Positions 1-12,018 of a stretch of 64,000 nt of DNA are shown here, in pieces. How positions within the stretch are numbered: position 1 is the stretch's first letter; each line of letters begins with the position of its first letter. Location: positions 248,001-312,000 of the forward strand of contig NZ_LXEP01000015.1 in the NCBI RefSeq assembly GCF_001654835.1, read 5' to 3'. Made by a program: the position numbers and the translations under genes. The DNA comes from Buttiauxella gaviniae ATCC 51604. Lineage in GTDB: Bacteria; Pseudomonadota; Gammaproteobacteria; Enterobacterales; Enterobacteriaceae. Below the pieces are notes generated by a model. The model did no database searches. It had not been told where the DNA came from and saw only the letters and a list, made by a program, of their open reading frames with translations.

Positions 1-576
1 TAACGTCAAGGCCACGCTGCGTAATACATCATCCCCTGCATTATGCCCCCAGGTATCGTTAATTGTTTTAAAATGGTCAATATCCATAATTAACAAATAA
101 AGATTACGGCAGGTACGTTGGCACTGTTCACGGAATAATGGAAATTCTTGATATAACAAGTGGCGTAGTGGCAAGCCAGTTAATGCATCATGCAAATTAC
201 GGTAGGAAAATAGATGTTCTTTGTAACGATCAAGGCTATGAATAAATTCGTGCTGTGCCTGTTGGTATTTTTCTAGCAATGAGTCTGTGACATTTTTTTG
301 AATAATAGACTGCATTAACTCGCGGGCAACATCATGCATAAGGATATGATTTGTATTGATGGCCATGACCATCTCTTTATCCAGGGCACTGCCATTCAGA
401 CGTAGCGACAGCCAGCGGCTAAACCGGCAACGCTGGTGTGACATTGGGTCGAGGATATCGTTGTCGACCTCGCCATCCAATAGACTCAAGCGCAGGAATT
501 TTCCAGCCCAGTCATAATGTTCCTTCATCGCAATATTTAATTCAGACAAGGAGTAATCAAGGTCATTGATAATCAT
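1..576 (-). CDS. dgcZ: DgcZ-like diguanylate cyclase, N-terminal part (cut by window start)
   Basis: Synthesises cyclic-di-GMP, which promotes biofilm and adhesin production. Reading the minus strand from the ATG at 576 gives 192 open codons that run off the window. Residues 1-120 form a CZB zinc-sensor domain: H20, C50 (in QRCRFSRW), H77 and H81 match the spacing of the four zinc ligands known for E. coli DgcZ (H22, C52, H79, H83). A GGDEF domain begins at DALTGLP (about residue 130) and shows MDIDHFKTINDTWGH. The GGDEF active loop itself lies outside the window, so catalytic competence cannot be judged. The ribosome site is weak. In E. coli, zinc binding lowers activity; the intact ligand set suggests the same here. 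Confidence 0.88.
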   Translation of the reverse strand, partial: MIINDLDYSLSELNIAMKEHYDWAGKFLRLSLLDGEVDNDILDPMSHQRCRFSRWLSLRLNGSALDKEMVMAINTNHILMHDVARELMQSIIQKNVTDSLLEKYQQAQHEFIHSLDRYKEHLFSYRNLHDALTGLPLRHLLYQEFPLFREQCQRTCRNLYLLIMDIDHFKTINDTWGHNAGDDVLRSVALTL

Positions 577-792
577 TTTCAAACCACACTCACGTCATAT
601 TGATTAAATAACCACCACAAAAGATACCGTTCAATGGTGAGAAATTTCCCGCGCGAATTATAACTGCAATAATCATTAAACTTACAAGCATTCCTTCTGT
701 AATTTACTGAGTTATTATTAGTTTCAAAAAAAATGAAATTACACTGACTTCTTTTCAATGGGAGAAATTAAAAAGTTAACTTTGCAGTGCAA

Positions 793-829
793 TGCACTCT
801 AAAGCAGCATGACGCACGGTTACGGTGCA
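793..829 (+). promoter_or_regulatory. Two NtrC-like enhancer boxes upstream of patA
   Basis: The NtrC consensus is a 17-bp dyad, TGCAC-N7-GTGCA. At 813-829 the sequence is CGCAC-N7-GTGCA (9 of 10 arm bases). A weaker box, TGCAC-N7-CAGCA, lies at 793-809. Their centres are 20 bp apart, about two helical turns, and lie about 170 bp upstream of the predicted start of transcription, a usual enhancer distance for a sigma-54 activator. Nitrogen control of patA is known in E. coli; the sites here are inferred. Confidence 0.62.
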
Positions 830-945
830 CAAAAACCAGATAACGAAGAACAAAGCCGCTTTATGTCAGCATTTTTATCCACGGAATGTGATTCTTTGTG
901 ACTATTTATTGCGCAACTTGAATTTCGTCAGATCGTTTATCCTGA

Positions 946-2421
<1,476 letters not shown>

Positions 2422-2429
2422 TCGAATGA

Positions 2430-2455
2430 TCCCCCGGAGCTATAATGCCGGGGGA
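2430..2455 (+). terminator. Hairpin after patA
   Basis: TCCCCCGG (2430-2437) pairs with CCGGGGGA (2448-2455) around a 10-base loop, 8 bases after the patA stop. The following bases are AU-rich (TATTATAAG) but not a clean T-run. Confidence 0.6.
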
Positions 2456-2540
2456 TATTATAAGCAAACTTATGTTTTTACCCCTCTGAACGCTCTATAC
2501 TCGCTGATCTTTTCAATATTTAAAATCTGGTCTCCGCCCT

Positions 2541-3365
2541 ATGATCTACGACTGCTTCCTCTACTATGACGAAGATATGTTGCTCGATATTCGACTCAAT
2601 ACACTCAATGACTATGTTGATAAGTTTGTCATTGTTGAATCGACACACTCCTTTACTGGGCAGCCAGTCGAGCTGAATTTTGATATCAACAAATTCGCGC
2701 AATTTAAGGACAAGATTATCTATGTTGTCTTTGATGAAAAGCCGGATGCAGACAGTTGGACGAATGAGGCCAGAACGCGGAACGCCATAATGAACGGGCT
2801 GACGGCAGCGAAGGAGCAAGACATCATCATCGTGTCTGATGTCGATGAAATTATTCGCCCAGCCGCGCTTGCAGAGTATAAGCCAAACTACCTTTGCTCC
2901 ACGCTCTACCAGAATTTCTATAATTATCAGTTTAATTTGCAGGTATTTAATAGCGATGGCACACCCCGCCAGTGCACGTTACCGAGAATGACCAGTTATA
3001 AAAATCTGCGTACATTCTTTAATGGCGAGCCAGAAACGTTGCGTAATGTAAAACGCTCAAAAATCCGCAAAAACTGGTTGAAGTGGCGCTGGTTTAAATT
3101 AAGAAACAATATTGTGCATAACGCCGGCTGGCATTTCTCTTGGATCATGACGGCTGAACGTATCTCAGAAAAAATGTCGACTATTTCGCACACGGAATAC
3201 GACACCCCTGAGCTTAACAATCAAGAACATATAAAGAATGCAATTGAGAACGGGTTGGATATTTGGGCTCGAGAAAGAAACCTGCAAGTGGTTGATTTAC
3301 CAAGTGGGGATTTCCCTGAGTATTTGAAACAAAATGCTCATAAGTTTGCAGAGTTTATTCGCTAA
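2541..3365 (+). CDS. Family 17 glycosyltransferase (GnT-III-like fold), orphan
   Basis: A 274-residue protein with features of the GT17 family, the family of eukaryotic beta-1,4-mannosyl-glycoprotein N-acetylglucosaminyltransferase: the opening IYDCFLYYDEDMLLDIRLNTL, VIVESTHSFTG, and a D-x-D-E metal/nucleotide-sugar motif at D100-V-D-E103 in IIIVSDVDEI. No signal peptide or membrane segment is evident, so it is probably cytoplasmic or peripheral. Bacterial members are usually found among surface-polysaccharide genes, but here none are near. Donor and acceptor are unknown. A TATACT -10-like hexamer lies at 2496-2501; the ribosome site before the ATG is poor. Base composition looks more AT-rich than patA, which may indicate transfer. 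It occupies the place next to lsrG that tam holds in E. coli. Confidence 0.78.
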   Translation: MIYDCFLYYDEDMLLDIRLNTLNDYVDKFVIVESTHSFTGQPVELNFDINKFAQFKDKIIYVVFDEKPDADSWTNEARTRNAIMNGLTAAKEQDIIIVSDVDEIIRPAALAEYKPNYLCSTLYQNFYNYQFNLQVFNSDGTPRQCTLPRMTSYKNLRTFFNGEPETLRNVKRSKIRKNWLKWRWFKLRNNIVHNAGWHFSWIMTAERISEKMSTISHTEYDTPELNNQEHIKNAIENGLDIWARERNLQVVDLPSGDFPEYLKQNAHKFAEFIR

Positions 3366-3381
3366 GGTTTAAAACCATCCT

Positions 3382-3418
3382 CACCCTAACCCACTTCCTG
3401 AAGGAGAGGGTTAGGGTG
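3382..3418. repeat. Dispersed inverted repeat (copy 1), between convergent genes
   Basis: CACCCTAACCC (3382-3392) and GGGTTAGGGTG (3408-3418) form a perfect 11-bp inverted repeat with a 15-base spacer. It lies between the stops of the glycosyltransferase and lsrG and may end transcription from both sides. Related elements lie at 11947-12006 and 25051-25084. Confidence 0.75.
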
Positions 3419-3424
3419 CTAATA

Positions 3425-3718
3425 CTAAGCTGGCAATAACCCCACAAAACTCCTCTTCTTACGCGGTTCTGACATCATCTCATCGAGCCTCTCAACGCAG
3501 GTCAGATAATGCGGCGTTTGCTTATGCGCCAGCACGGCTTCATCGTCCTGGTAAGCCTCATAAATAAAGAACCTCGTCGCCACATCAGGGTCCTGCAACA
3601 CATCAAAACGCAGATTCCCCGGCTCCTTGATTGACCCTTCGTGGTTGGCGCGGAACACGTCCATAAACTCATCGACCCGTTCCGGTTTGATATTAATCTC
3701 TACCAGCGTCACATTCAT
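3425..3718 (-). CDS. lsrG: Phospho-AI-2 isomerase LsrG (ABM-domain protein)
   Basis: Acts on phosphorylated AI-2 inside the cell, isomerising it to 3-hydroxy-5-phosphonooxypentane-2,4-dione, the substrate of LsrF; this removes the LsrR inducer and ends the signal. The 97 residues match the antibiotic-biosynthesis-monooxygenase-like fold of LsrG ([22 protein letters not shown], then [22 protein letters not shown]). The start overlaps the lsrF stop by 4 bases (ATGA), showing translational coupling. Last gene of lsrACDBFG. Confidence 0.95.
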   Translation of the reverse strand: MNVTLVEINIKPERVDEFMDVFRANHEGSIKEPGNLRFDVLQDPDVATRFFIYEAYQDDEAVLAHKQTPHYLTCVERLDEMMSEPRKKRSFVGLLPA

Positions 3719-4605
3719 GCTTTGCCTCCCTGATGCTTCTCATCGAGCCAGAACTGATACGCCTCACGGGCGGTGGCATTTTCATGAACCACCTTTTTCA
3801 CCGCTTTTAGCATGGCAAGTGGCGCGTCTGACTGGAAAATATTACGTCCCATATCCACGCCGGATGCACCCTGATCGATAGCCCGGAAACACATCTCCAG
3901 CGCCTCTTGTTCTGGAAGCTTCTTGCCTCCGGCGATAACGATCGGCACCGGACAACTGGCAGCAACCTTCTCGAAACCCTCTTCGACAAAATAGGTTTTC
4001 ACAAACTGCGCACCAATTTCTGCAGCGATTCGACTGGCGAGCGAGAAATAGCGAGCATCACGCGCCATCTCCTTACCCACACCGGTTACAGCGAGCGTTG
4101 GTATGCCATAGCGTGTACCTTCATCCACCAGCTTGATGATGTTGTTGATCGACTGATGTTCGTATTCACTGCCGATATAAATCTGCGCCGCCACCGCGCA
4201 GGCATTGAGGCGCAACGCATCCTCCATAGTCACAGCCACACTTTCACGCGACAGTTCACTGAGAATCGAATTCCCGCCAGAAGCGCGTAATACCACCGGT
4301 TTGTTGGTAGCAGGCGGCACAACGCTGCGCAGTATTCCGCGTGTACACATCAGCACATCGGTTTCCGGGAATAGAGGTGCGATAGATAAATCAATGCGTT
4401 CAAGACCGGTAGTGGGCCCCTGGAAATAACCGTGGTCAAATGCCAACATCACGGTACGCCCAGAGTCAGGATTGAAAATACGCGCCAGCCGCGACTGCAT
4501 CCCCCAATCCAGTGCCCCACTCCCCTTCAGGTAAAACGCTTTGTTCTCCTGAGGGCGGCCAATACCGTAATCTTTGCCCTCGCGGATATCGTCAAGATCT
4601 GCCAT
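3715..4605 (-). CDS. lsrF: 3-hydroxy-5-phosphonooxypentane-2,4-dione thiolase LsrF
   Basis: Class-I-aldolase-like enzyme that transfers the acetyl group of the LsrG product to coenzyme A, completing AI-2 breakdown. The 296 residues include [13 protein letters not shown], and the Schiff-base lysine region [20 protein letters not shown] near the C-terminus is the phosphate-binding loop of the DhnA/FbaB group. The start chosen is the ATG at 4605 ([16 protein letters not shown]), 10 bases after the lsrB stop, with GGTGGG as ribosome site; the longer open frame upstream overlaps lsrB and does not resemble LsrF. Confidence 0.95.
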   Translation of the reverse strand: MADLDDIREGKDYGIGRPQENKAFYLKGSGALDWGMQSRLARIFNPDSGRTVMLAFDHGYFQGPTTGLERIDLSIAPLFPETDVLMCTRGILRSVVPPATNKPVVLRASGGNSILSELSRESVAVTMEDALRLNACAVAAQIYIGSEYEHQSINNIIKLVDEGTRYGIPTLAVTGVGKEMARDARYFSLASRIAAEIGAQFVKTYFVEEGFEKVAASCPVPIVIAGGKKLPEQEALEMCFRAIDQGASGVDMGRNIFQSDAPLAMLKAVKKVVHENATAREAYQFWLDEKHQGGKA

Positions 4606-4615
4606 TTTCCCACCC

Positions 4616-5635
4616 TCAGAAATCGTATTTGCCGATATTGTCTTTGGTAAACACCACGCGTTCTGGCAGCAGCACAATGCCGTTACCTTTCGCTTCATAC
4701 TGGTAGCCCTGTACGCTATTAGGCTCGACTTTCAGGCTGCCAATTTTCGCCACATCAACAGTGTCACCAACATTAAGATCGCCCTTTTTCAGCATGGTAT
4801 TTGCGACGTTAACCGCAATTTCACCCTGCTGAACCACGTCCCATAGGCCAAAGGCTTTCACCGTTCCACGTTCAACATATGGGCGCATGACGTTTGGTGT
4901 GCTGAAACCGACAATCGCAACATTGGTGCGTTTCAGGTTTTCAGAGGCCTGTGCGGCAGCAGGTAATGCGTTAGCATCGGGTGCAATGATCGCATCCAGA
5001 TCCGGGTACGCTTTTAAGATCCCTTCAGCGGTTTGCAGAGATTTAGTCGCGTCGTTATAGCCAAACTGGGTGGTAACGATTTCCCACTGCGGATGATCTT
5101 TGGCAATCTTCGCTTTCGCCTCTTTTACCCACTGATTTTGATCCGTCACCGTTGGGCTCGAGTAGAAGAATGCAACTTTGGCAGCAGATTTAGTAACTTG
5201 TTTGGCCGCCATATCCACCAGCATGCCACCGAGCTGTTGCGGCGTTCCCTGGTTGATGTAAATACTGCGACATTCGGGTTTAGTATCAGAATCCCATGTC
5301 AGCACTTTTACCCCGCGCTGCATGGCACGTTTAAGCGCCGGGCATAGCCCATCTGGCGAAACTGCCGAGACAATAATCGCGTTGTAACCCTGATTGACGA
5401 AGTTGTTGATAAGCTGCACCTGGCCGGAGACGCTTGGTTCAGTTGGCCCGTCGTAAGTCACCGGAACACCGAGATCTTTGCCCGCCTGCATCGCGCCATT
5501 ACCGCCGCTGGTAAAGAAGCCCACGCCAACCAGTTTTGGAATAAAGGCAATCCTGTCGGCGGCTTGCACATTAACCACACCAAAGGCTAATGCCCATGCA
5601 CTGAGTTGCAGGACGCGTTTTGTTGTCTGCTTCAT
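4616..5635 (-). CDS. lsrB: AI-2 periplasmic binding protein LsrB
   Basis: Periplasmic receptor that captures (R)-THMF, the boron-free AI-2 form, and delivers it to the LsrCD permease. It has 339 residues: a signal peptide ([19 protein letters not shown], cleavage likely after VNVQA), then a two-lobed sugar-binding fold of the ribose-binding-protein class, with [27 protein letters not shown] and [18 protein letters not shown] at 5635 is preferred over GTG at 5641 because GGGAG lies 7 bases upstream of the ATG. The start is 2 bases after the lsrD stop. Confidence 0.96.
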   Translation of the reverse strand: MKQTTKRVLQLSAWALAFGVVNVQAADRIAFIPKLVGVGFFTSGGNGAMQAGKDLGVPVTYDGPTEPSVSGQVQLINNFVNQGYNAIIVSAVSPDGLCPALKRAMQRGVKVLTWDSDTKPECRSIYINQGTPQQLGGMLVDMAAKQVTKSAAKVAFFYSSPTVTDQNQWVKEAKAKIAKDHPQWEIVTTQFGYNDATKSLQTAEGILKAYPDLDAIIAPDANALPAAAQASENLKRTNVAIVGFSTPNVMRPYVERGTVKAFGLWDVVQQGEIAVNVANTMLKKGDLNVGDTVDVAKIGSLKVEPNSVQGYQYEAKGNGIVLLPERVVFTKDNIGKYDF

Positions 5636-5637
5636 AA

Positions 5638-6639
5638 TCACACTCCCGTTAGTTTTCTATTACCGCGCAAACGACGCCACGCCGCTTGTAGATATTCGCG
5701 GTGCAAACTCACCGAACGACCAATGACCACCACAATCAACAGCGCACCGGACAACGCACTCGATACCTGATTAGGCACGCCAGCCATCTGTAAACCTTGT
5801 TGCAAATACCCCACCAACAGAGCCGCCAGTGCTGTTCCCAAAATCGAACCGGAGCCGCCATAAATATTCGCGCCACCCAACACAGCCGCCGTTAAAGCAG
5901 GCATCAACAAATCGCGCCCTAAATCAGAACGCGCCGAGCCGAAATACGAAACCAGCACAATCGCCGCAATAGCCGACGCCAATCCCACCATGCCGTAGAC
6001 CCCATACAGTGAGCCATTCACCGGCAGTGCCGCATAACGCGCCGCACGAGGGTTTTGGCCAATCAGAAAAATATGGCGGCCAAAGCGCGCGCGGTGAGTC
6101 AGTAGCCAGAAAATCAGCGTGATAACGGCAAACATCACCAGCGGAATAGGCAGGCCGAAAAGAGTGAGGTTGGCGAAGTTGGTAAACGCATCCGGGAAGC
6201 CACCAATACCTTCATAACCCGTCGCGCCTGCCATACCGGAAAGCAACAACGCCGCGCCGCCGAACAGATAAAGCGTGCCGAGTGTGATAACCAGCGGGCT
6301 GATGCCGGTGTAGTGAATCAATGCCGCATTAAACAATCCGCACAGCAGGCCGACTGCCAGGGTCAAAATTATGGCTAAAGATATTGGCAAACCTGCCTGC
6401 AACATCACCCCCAGCGCAATAGCGCACAGGCCAATGGTTGAACCCAACGATATATCAATGCCACCGCTGATGATCACAAGCGTCAGCGGCAACGCCACTA
6501 TCCCGATGCAGATAAAATCGCTGGTGCTAAACAGCAGCATATTGATGTCTAACATGCGGGGATTAATTGCGCCAAACAGCAAGATTTCAGCCACCAGAAT
6601 AAGAAGCAGCGCCACTTCCCAGTTGAGTTTTAGCTTCAT
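5638..6639 (-). CDS. lsrD: AI-2 ABC transporter permease LsrD
   Basis: One of two inner-membrane permease subunits of the AI-2 importer; pairs with LsrC. The 333 residues are mostly hydrophobic helices of the AraH/RbsC permease family, with the conserved [19 protein letters not shown] and [21 protein letters not shown] segments, the latter near the coupling helix facing the ATPase. It starts on the base after the lsrC stop. Confidence 0.95.
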   Translation of the reverse strand: MKLKLNWEVALLLILVAEILLFGAINPRMLDINMLLFSTSDFICIGIVALPLTLVIISGGIDISLGSTIGLCAIALGVMLQAGLPISLAIILTLAVGLLCGLFNAALIHYTGISPLVITLGTLYLFGGAALLLSGMAGATGYEGIGGFPDAFTNFANLTLFGLPIPLVMFAVITLIFWLLTHRARFGRHIFLIGQNPRAARYAALPVNGSLYGVYGMVGLASAIAAIVLVSYFGSARSDLGRDLLMPALTAAVLGGANIYGGSGSILGTALAALLVGYLQQGLQMAGVPNQVSSALSGALLIVVVIGRSVSLHREYLQAAWRRLRGNRKLTGV

Positions 6640-7671
6640 CTACGCCACATCCTTTTTCTTACGAGGAAAAGGCCGCACATTTTTCGCACCCGGTAATGGC
6701 GGTACAAAACGGCTGTATTTCTGTGCCCGCTGATGGCGCGCCAGTGCCTGGCGTAACCGCCCATCCAGCACTAGCACCCCGAGTAAAACCAGACCTGCAA
6801 TAAAGTCATTCCACCAGGCTGGGAGTTTGAAGAGCACCAGAACGGTGTCGATTTGCGTCAGGAAAAATGCACCGAGAAATGCGCCAATGACGGTTCCTGT
6901 ACCGCCAAGCAGAGAAATACCGCCCAACACACAAGCTGCGATAGCTTTCATCTCCAGCCCGCTGCCGGTTTGATTAGGTACAAAGCCAATTTGCGAAGCG
7001 AAGATAATCCCAGCGATGGCAGCCAGCATGCCATTGAAAGTGAATGCCATAAGACGAGTGCGGTTTACTGAAACACCAAGCTGACGAGCAGCGGCCAGGT
7101 TGTCGCCCACAGCGTAAAAATCACGCCCGAAAGCGGTTCGTGCAAATACCCAGGCAGCGATAGCCACTAAAGCAAGAACCGTGAAACCAAGCGGGGAAAT
7201 CCCCAAAGCGACGGGTTCGGAGAGCGATTTCAGATTAGGGGGCAGCCCTTCAATCCATTTGCCTCCTGTCCATAACAACATACCGCCGCGATAAAGCCCG
7301 AGCGTACCAAGCGTTGCGACAATCGCGGGAATGCGCAACCAGACGACTAAAATCCCATTAAAGAAACCCGCCACCGCGCCAATCAACAAGGCAAAAAGCA
7401 TCGACACCGGCAAGCTGAAGCCGCTGTTAAGCGCCACACCGACAGCAATTGCACACAGTCCAACGGTCGATCCCACCGAAACGTCGATATTGCGCGTCAG
7501 CATCACCATCGAAGCTCCTACCGCCAGTAGGATCAGGATCTGAGCGCTGGTGAATATCATGCTTAGCGTTTGCAAGCTGAAGTAGTTGTGATTAAGTGCG
7601 ACCAACACGCCAAATAGGGCAACTATCGCCAGCAGCGCGCTGAGTTCACGGTTGCGCAGCAATGTTTTCAT
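6640..7671 (-). CDS. lsrC: AI-2 ABC transporter permease LsrC
   Basis: Second permease subunit of the AI-2 importer, 343 residues. It shows the family segments [18 protein letters not shown] and [21 protein letters not shown], paralogous to LsrD. A basic C-terminal tail ([11 protein letters not shown]) should lie in the cytoplasm. The start overlaps the lsrA stop by 4 bases, so ATPase and permease are translationally coupled. Confidence 0.95.
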   Translation of the reverse strand: MKTLLRNRELSALLAIVALFGVLVALNHNYFSLQTLSMIFTSAQILILLAVGASMVMLTRNIDVSVGSTVGLCAIAVGVALNSGFSLPVSMLFALLIGAVAGFFNGILVVWLRIPAIVATLGTLGLYRGGMLLWTGGKWIEGLPPNLKSLSEPVALGISPLGFTVLALVAIAAWVFARTAFGRDFYAVGDNLAAARQLGVSVNRTRLMAFTFNGMLAAIAGIIFASQIGFVPNQTGSGLEMKAIAACVLGGISLLGGTGTVIGAFLGAFFLTQIDTVLVLFKLPAWWNDFIAGLVLLGVLVLDGRLRQALARHQRAQKYSRFVPPLPGAKNVRPFPRKKKDVA

Positions 7672-9167
7672 GCTTTACCTCCGCCAAACGCCATACTCAT
7701 CATGCGATCCACAGTGATTGCTGGCTTACGTAACTCACCATTCATGGCGCCCTGGTGCATCACCAGCACGCGATCCGCAAGCCCACTGAACTCATCAAGA
7801 TCGGATGAGATCATCAGCACTGCAACATTTTGCGCCGCCACACTTTTGATCAGTTGATAGATATCCGCTCGCGCCGCCACATCCACACCGCGCGTTGGCT
7901 CATCAATGATGAGCAACAATGGATTGGCTTCAAGACATCGCGCCAGCAGGACTTTTTGCTGATTACCGCCGGACAGTGTGCGCACCGTCTGCCCGGCATC
8001 GTTGAGTTTGATCCCAAGCGCCCGGTGGTAACGTTCCACTATCGCGGACTCCCGCCTGCTTTGTTGCCACAGGCCCGGCTCGTTAAGCACCACTGTGTTC
8101 CAGCGGATCGGCGCATCAAGAAATAGCCCGGAAACCTGTCGATCCTCTGGCAAGTAAATCAGTCCACGATCGAGCCGTGATTTGGTGCGATCGCCGCTAA
8201 TTTCACGATTTTCTAAATAAATGTGCCCACCGCGCATCGGCCGTAGACCATAAAGCGTTTCTGCCAGTTCAGTACGCCCGGATCCCACCAGCCCGGCCAG
8301 GCCTACGATCTCACCTGCGTACAGTTCAAAACTGAGATCGATAAATCCTTCACCGGTCAGCTCCTCTACGCGCAGTACCGGAAAATCCTGCGGTTCGGTG
8401 CGACGATTTCCCGGCAATGCCAGCCACAACTTTTGCGTATCACTTAACGCGTGTTGGCGAGCGTTCGGTGTCATGGCGTTGATCAACTGCTCATCAAGTA
8501 GCTGTGCAGTTTCACCTTGTAAGACTACGGCACCGTCACGCATCACTGAGATATGGCTGGCAAGCTGGCGGATTTCGGGCAATTTGTGGGAGATAAATAC
8601 AATGCCCACTCCGAGACTTTGTAAGGCGCGGATCTGGCGAAATAGCCGTTCGGTTTCGCCAGGTGTAAGGGACGCGGTAGGCTCATCCAGGATCAGGATC
8701 TTCGCCTCACGCATTAAACCGCGCAGGATCTCGACCATCTGTTGATCAGCAACTTCCAGCGTACTGGCTGTAGCGCTAAGAGGGATCTGACATTCAAGCT
8801 GCTGCATTTTCTGTTGCAGGCGCTTTTCCATATCGTTTTGCCGCGGCAGCCGAAAAAGGATGTTCTCGCGCACCGTCAGATTTGGAAACAGCATCGGTTC
8901 CTGCGGCACAAGGTAAATGCCTAACTCGTGCGCCTGCCCTGGTTTGAGCCGCCCAAATGCTTTGCCTTGTACCTTCAGTTCACCGCTATCGGGGGTTTCC
9001 ACCCCGGCAAAAATCTTCATCAGTGTGGATTTCCCTGCCCCATTACCGCCCAGCAATGCGTGCACCTGCCCTGCATACAGAGCAAAATCAATAGCTTTGA
9101 GCACGCTCACACCAGAAAACTGTTTGCTTATCTGGCGTGCTTCAAGCATTGCGGTGGGGTTGGGCAT
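7668..9167 (-). CDS. lsrA: AI-2 ABC transporter ATPase LsrA (double nucleotide-binding protein)
   Basis: Energises AI-2 import. It is 499 residues with two ABC domains in one chain, as in RbsA/MglA. The first has Walker [10 protein letters not shown] and Walker [13 protein letters not shown]. The second has a degenerate Walker A (GLVGSGRTE), signature LSGGNQQK and [12 protein letters not shown]. The ATG at 9167 ([19 protein letters not shown]) has GGAGTG five bases upstream; the longer frame to 9215 would run through the candidate operator and is rejected. First gene of the operon, divergent from lsrR. Confidence 0.95.
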   Translation of the reverse strand: MPNPTAMLEARQISKQFSGVSVLKAIDFALYAGQVHALLGGNGAGKSTLMKIFAGVETPDSGELKVQGKAFGRLKPGQAHELGIYLVPQEPMLFPNLTVRENILFRLPRQNDMEKRLQQKMQQLECQIPLSATASTLEVADQQMVEILRGLMREAKILILDEPTASLTPGETERLFRQIRALQSLGVGIVFISHKLPEIRQLASHISVMRDGAVVLQGETAQLLDEQLINAMTPNARQHALSDTQKLWLALPGNRRTEPQDFPVLRVEELTGEGFIDLSFELYAGEIVGLAGLVGSGRTELAETLYGLRPMRGGHIYLENREISGDRTKSRLDRGLIYLPEDRQVSGLFLDAPIRWNTVVLNEPGLWQQSRRESAIVERYHRALGIKLNDAGQTVRTLSGGNQQKVLLARCLEANPLLLIIDEPTRGVDVAARADIYQLIKSVAAQNVAVLMISSDLDEFSGLADRVLVMHQGAMNGELRKPAITVDRMMSMAFGGGKA

Positions 9168-9180
9168 CGTCACTCCACAA

Positions 9181-9215
9181 TTGAACAAAAGAGAAATTGA
9201 ATTAATAATGTTCAA
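9181..9215. promoter_or_regulatory. Candidate LsrR operator in lsrA-lsrR intergenic region
   Basis: TTGAACA (9181-9187) and TGTTCAA (9209-9215) form an inverted pair of 7-bp half-sites. A -10-like TATTAA for lsrA reads on the minus strand between them. LsrR is known to repress both divergent promoters of this locus in E. coli; assigning these half-sites to it is inference. A single good CRP half-site, TCACA, lies at 9255-9259, but its partner half is poor. Confidence 0.45.
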
Positions 9216-9380
9216 AAGCGTAGACGCCGGGTAATTTTTACAACAGGGCAGAGATCACAAAATTTTTAAATAGATCAGCTAAACCATTTGCATCTGAAAA
9301 TGATCTTTTTGCCGTGCGCTTCACATTTTCTTGCCCCGCACCTTCGAACATATGATCTAAATTTTAATAAGAGTTCACTT

Positions 9381-10352
9381 ATGAGCGATAAACGAGCAGC
9401 AGAAGAAGGGAAACTAGCAGCACTCCCCATGGCCGAAGAAGAGCTATTGGCACGCGTGGCCTGGTCTTACTACCACGACGGCCTGACGCAGAATGATATT
9501 GGTGAGCGACTTGGGCTGCCACGGTTAAAGATTTCACGCTTACTGGAGAAAGGGCGTCAATCTGGGGTGATTCGCGTACAGATTAACTCGCGTTTTGAAG
9601 GATGCCTGGCACTGGAAACCCAGTTGCAGCAGCGATTCGGCCTCAAAATTGCGCGTGTACTTCCCGCGCATAACACCCCGCCGATGAACACGCGATTAGG
9701 CATTGGCGCAGCGCAATCACTGATGGGGATTCTGGAACCAGGGCAGTTGTTGGCGGTGGGATTTGGTGAGGCAACGATGAATTGCCTCCAACATTTGAGT
9801 GGTTTTATCAGCTCGCAACAGATTCGTCTGGTGACGCTTTCCGGCGGTGTTGGGCCGTACATGACTGGCATCGGACAATTGGATGCAGCATGTAGCGTTA
9901 GCATGATCCCGGCACCACTGCGGGTTTCATCGCCACAAGTGGCAGAGATTTTACGCATGGAGTCGAGCGTGCGGGATGTCATTCTCGCCGCCACGGCCGC
10001 GGATGTCGCAGTGGTGGGTATCGGCGCTATCAACCAGAAGCGTGATGCGACCATTTTACGTTCCGGTTATATCAGCGAGGGAGAACAACTGATGTACGCC
10101 CGCAAAGGTGCTGTGGGCGATATTCTTGGCTATTTCCTGCAAGCGGATGGCGAACTGGTGGAAGCTCTGGAAATTCACCGCGAACTGCTTGGCGTAACGC
10201 TCGACGACCTGGCGCATCTCCCAACCATTGTGGGTGTCGCGGGAGGCGTGGACAAAGCGGACGCTATTTATGCCGCACTTCGAGGCCTGCGAATAAACGG
10301 CCTGGTGACGGAAGAAGAGACTGCGCGGGCGGTGTTAGCTTTGGCTGATTAA
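9381..10352 (+). CDS. lsrR: Transcriptional repressor LsrR of the AI-2 regulon
   Basis: DeoR/SorC-type repressor that releases the lsr promoters when it binds phospho-AI-2. The 323 residues comprise an N-terminal helix-turn-helix ([25 protein letters not shown], about 30-55) and a SorC-like sugar-phosphate-binding domain ([34 protein letters not shown]). ATG at 9381 ([10 protein letters not shown]) follows TAAGAG by eight bases; the extension to 9288 is not supported by homology. The N-terminus is about 10 residues longer than in E. coli. Followed by lsrK after 29 bases. Confidence 0.95.
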   Translation: MSDKRAAEEGKLAALPMAEEELLARVAWSYYHDGLTQNDIGERLGLPRLKISRLLEKGRQSGVIRVQINSRFEGCLALETQLQQRFGLKIARVLPAHNTPPMNTRLGIGAAQSLMGILEPGQLLAVGFGEATMNCLQHLSGFISSQQIRLVTLSGGVGPYMTGIGQLDAACSVSMIPAPLRVSSPQVAEILRMESSVRDVILAATAADVAVVGIGAINQKRDATILRSGYISEGEQLMYARKGAVGDILGYFLQADGELVEALEIHRELLGVTLDDLAHLPTIVGVAGGVDKADAIYAALRGLRINGLVTEEETARAVLALAD

Positions 10353-10381
10353 CCTCGCGCCTTAGGTTGCGGGGATAATCA

Positions 10382-11980
10382 ATGAGTTACTTGTTGGCAT
10401 TAGACGCCGGGACGGGCAGTATTCGCGCCGTCATCTTTGATACTTCAGGCCACCAGATTGCCGTCGGCCAGGCTGAATGGAAACATTTAAGCATCACCGA
10501 TGTCCCCGGATCGATGGAGTTTGATCTCGCAACCAACTGGCAGCTTGCCTGCCAGTGCATCCGTGAAGCTCTCCAAAAAGCACATCTTCCACCGGGTGCT
10601 ATCAGCGCCGTTTCCTGCTGTTCAATGCGCGAAGGGATCGTGCTCTACGATCGTAACGGCGATCCTATCTGGGCATGTGCCAACGTTGATGCCCGCGCCA
10701 GCCGTGAAGTCAGCGAACTTAAAGAGATCCATGATTTCCAGTTTGAATCCGAGGTTTATCATGTTTCTGGCCAAACGCTGGCGCTAAGCGCTATGCCGCG
10801 CCTGTTGTGGCTTGCGCATCATCGTCCGGATATTTATCGCCAGGCTGCGACCGTGACCATGATCAGCGACTGGCTGGCGGCGAAACTCAGCGGCGAGCTG
10901 GCAGTCGATCCTTCTAATGCAGGTACAACAGGAATGCTTGATCTGGCGACCCGTGACTGGCAACCGTCACTGATGGATATGGCTGGATTGCGGGCAGATA
11001 TTCTCTCGCCAGTTAAAGAAACCGGTACGGTACTTGGTGGTGTAACACAAGAAGCGTCGCAGCACAGTGGTTTACTGGCTGGCACACCGGTGGTTATGGG
11101 TGGTGGCGATGTGCAGCTAGGTTGTGTCGGGCTTGGCGTTGTCCGCGCCGGGCAGGCGGCAGTATTGGGTGGGACATTCTGGCAGCAGGTAGTGAACCTG
11201 CCTGCTATCAAAACCGATCCGGAGATGAATATCCGCATTAACCCGCATGTCATCGGCAACATGGTGCAGGCGGAATCTATCAGCTTCTTCACCGGCCTGA
11301 CGATGCGTTGGTTCCGGGATGCTTTCTGCGCCGAAGAAAAACTGCTGGCAGAAAGGCTTGGCGTGGACACTTACGCCCTGCTCGAAGATATGGCTGCGCG
11401 AGTTCCTGCGGGCTCTCACGGCGTGATGCCGATTTTCTCCGACGCCATGCATTTCAAACAGTGGTATCACGCAGCACCGTCGTTTATTAACCTCTCAATC
11501 GACCCCGAAAAATGCAATAAAGCGACACTATTCCGTGCGTTAGAAGAGAATGCTGCGATTGTTTCAGCGTGCAATCTTGAGCAGATTTCCGGTTTTTCCG
11601 GCATCCAGTTTGAATCATTGGTATTTGCAGGCGGTGGTTCTAAAGGCGCGTTGTGGAGCCAGATCCTGAGTGATGTAACAGGGCTACCAGTGCGTGTGCC
11701 AGTCGTTAAAGAGGCGACAGCACTCGGTTGTGCTATTGCCGCAGGCGTAGGTGCTGGGTTGTTTAACGACCTTGCCGAAGCGGGTGAGCGCCTTGTGCAA
11801 TGGCAACGCGAATTCACGCCAAATCGAGCGCACCGTGAGCTGTATGACGAGATGAAACGCAAATGGACGAAGGTGTATGCTGACCAGCTCACACTGGTGG
11901 ATAGCGGTTTAACCACTTCTATGTGGAAGGCCCCAGGCCTGGTGATGCGCCCTCAGCCAGGCCTTCTCCCTGAGGGCTGA
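10382..11980 (+). CDS. lsrK: Autoinducer-2 kinase LsrK
   Basis: FGGY-family kinase that phosphorylates imported AI-2 at C5, trapping it and making the LsrR inducer. 532 residues: N-terminal ATPase lobe [32 protein letters not shown], and C-terminal [23 protein letters not shown] nucleotide-binding segment. The family C-terminus is usually near MWKAPGL; here a further 12 residues ([12 protein letters not shown]) are encoded inside a dispersed inverted repeat that also supplies the stop codon. Cotranscribed with lsrR, as in E. coli but in the order R then K. Confidence 0.95.
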   Translation: MSYLLALDAGTGSIRAVIFDTSGHQIAVGQAEWKHLSITDVPGSMEFDLATNWQLACQCIREALQKAHLPPGAISAVSCCSMREGIVLYDRNGDPIWACANVDARASREVSELKEIHDFQFESEVYHVSGQTLALSAMPRLLWLAHHRPDIYRQAATVTMISDWLAAKLSGELAVDPSNAGTTGMLDLATRDWQPSLMDMAGLRADILSPVKETGTVLGGVTQEASQHSGLLAGTPVVMGGGDVQLGCVGLGVVRAGQAAVLGGTFWQQVVNLPAIKTDPEMNIRINPHVIGNMVQAESISFFTGLTMRWFRDAFCAEEKLLAERLGVDTYALLEDMAARVPAGSHGVMPIFSDAMHFKQWYHAAPSFINLSIDPEKCNKATLFRALEENAAIVSACNLEQISGFSGIQFESLVFAGGGSKGALWSQILSDVTGLPVRVPVVKEATALGCAIAAGVGAGLFNDLAEAGERLVQWQREFTPNRAHRELYDEMKRKWTKVYADQLTLVDSGLTTSMWKAPGLVMRPQPGLLPEG

Positions 11981-12006
11981 ACGGTCCGGGGTTAGGGTGA
12001 GGGCGC
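11947..12006. repeat. Dispersed inverted repeat (copy 2), overlapping lsrK 3' end
   Basis: Outer arms GCGCCCTCA (11947-11955) and TGAGGGCGC (11998-12006) are perfect inverted copies; the right part contains GGGTTAGGGTGAGGG, shared with copy 1 at 3382-3418. The element covers the last lsrK codons and lies between the convergent stops of lsrK and the porin, so it may serve as a terminator. Confidence 0.7.
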
Positions 12007-12018
12007 TTCTAACTCACA

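Noticed and set aside
9244-9259. CRP site between lsrA and lsrR
   Set aside because: Only the TCACA half matches; the other half agrees at one of five bases. CRP control of lsr is known in E. coli, but this site cannot be supported.
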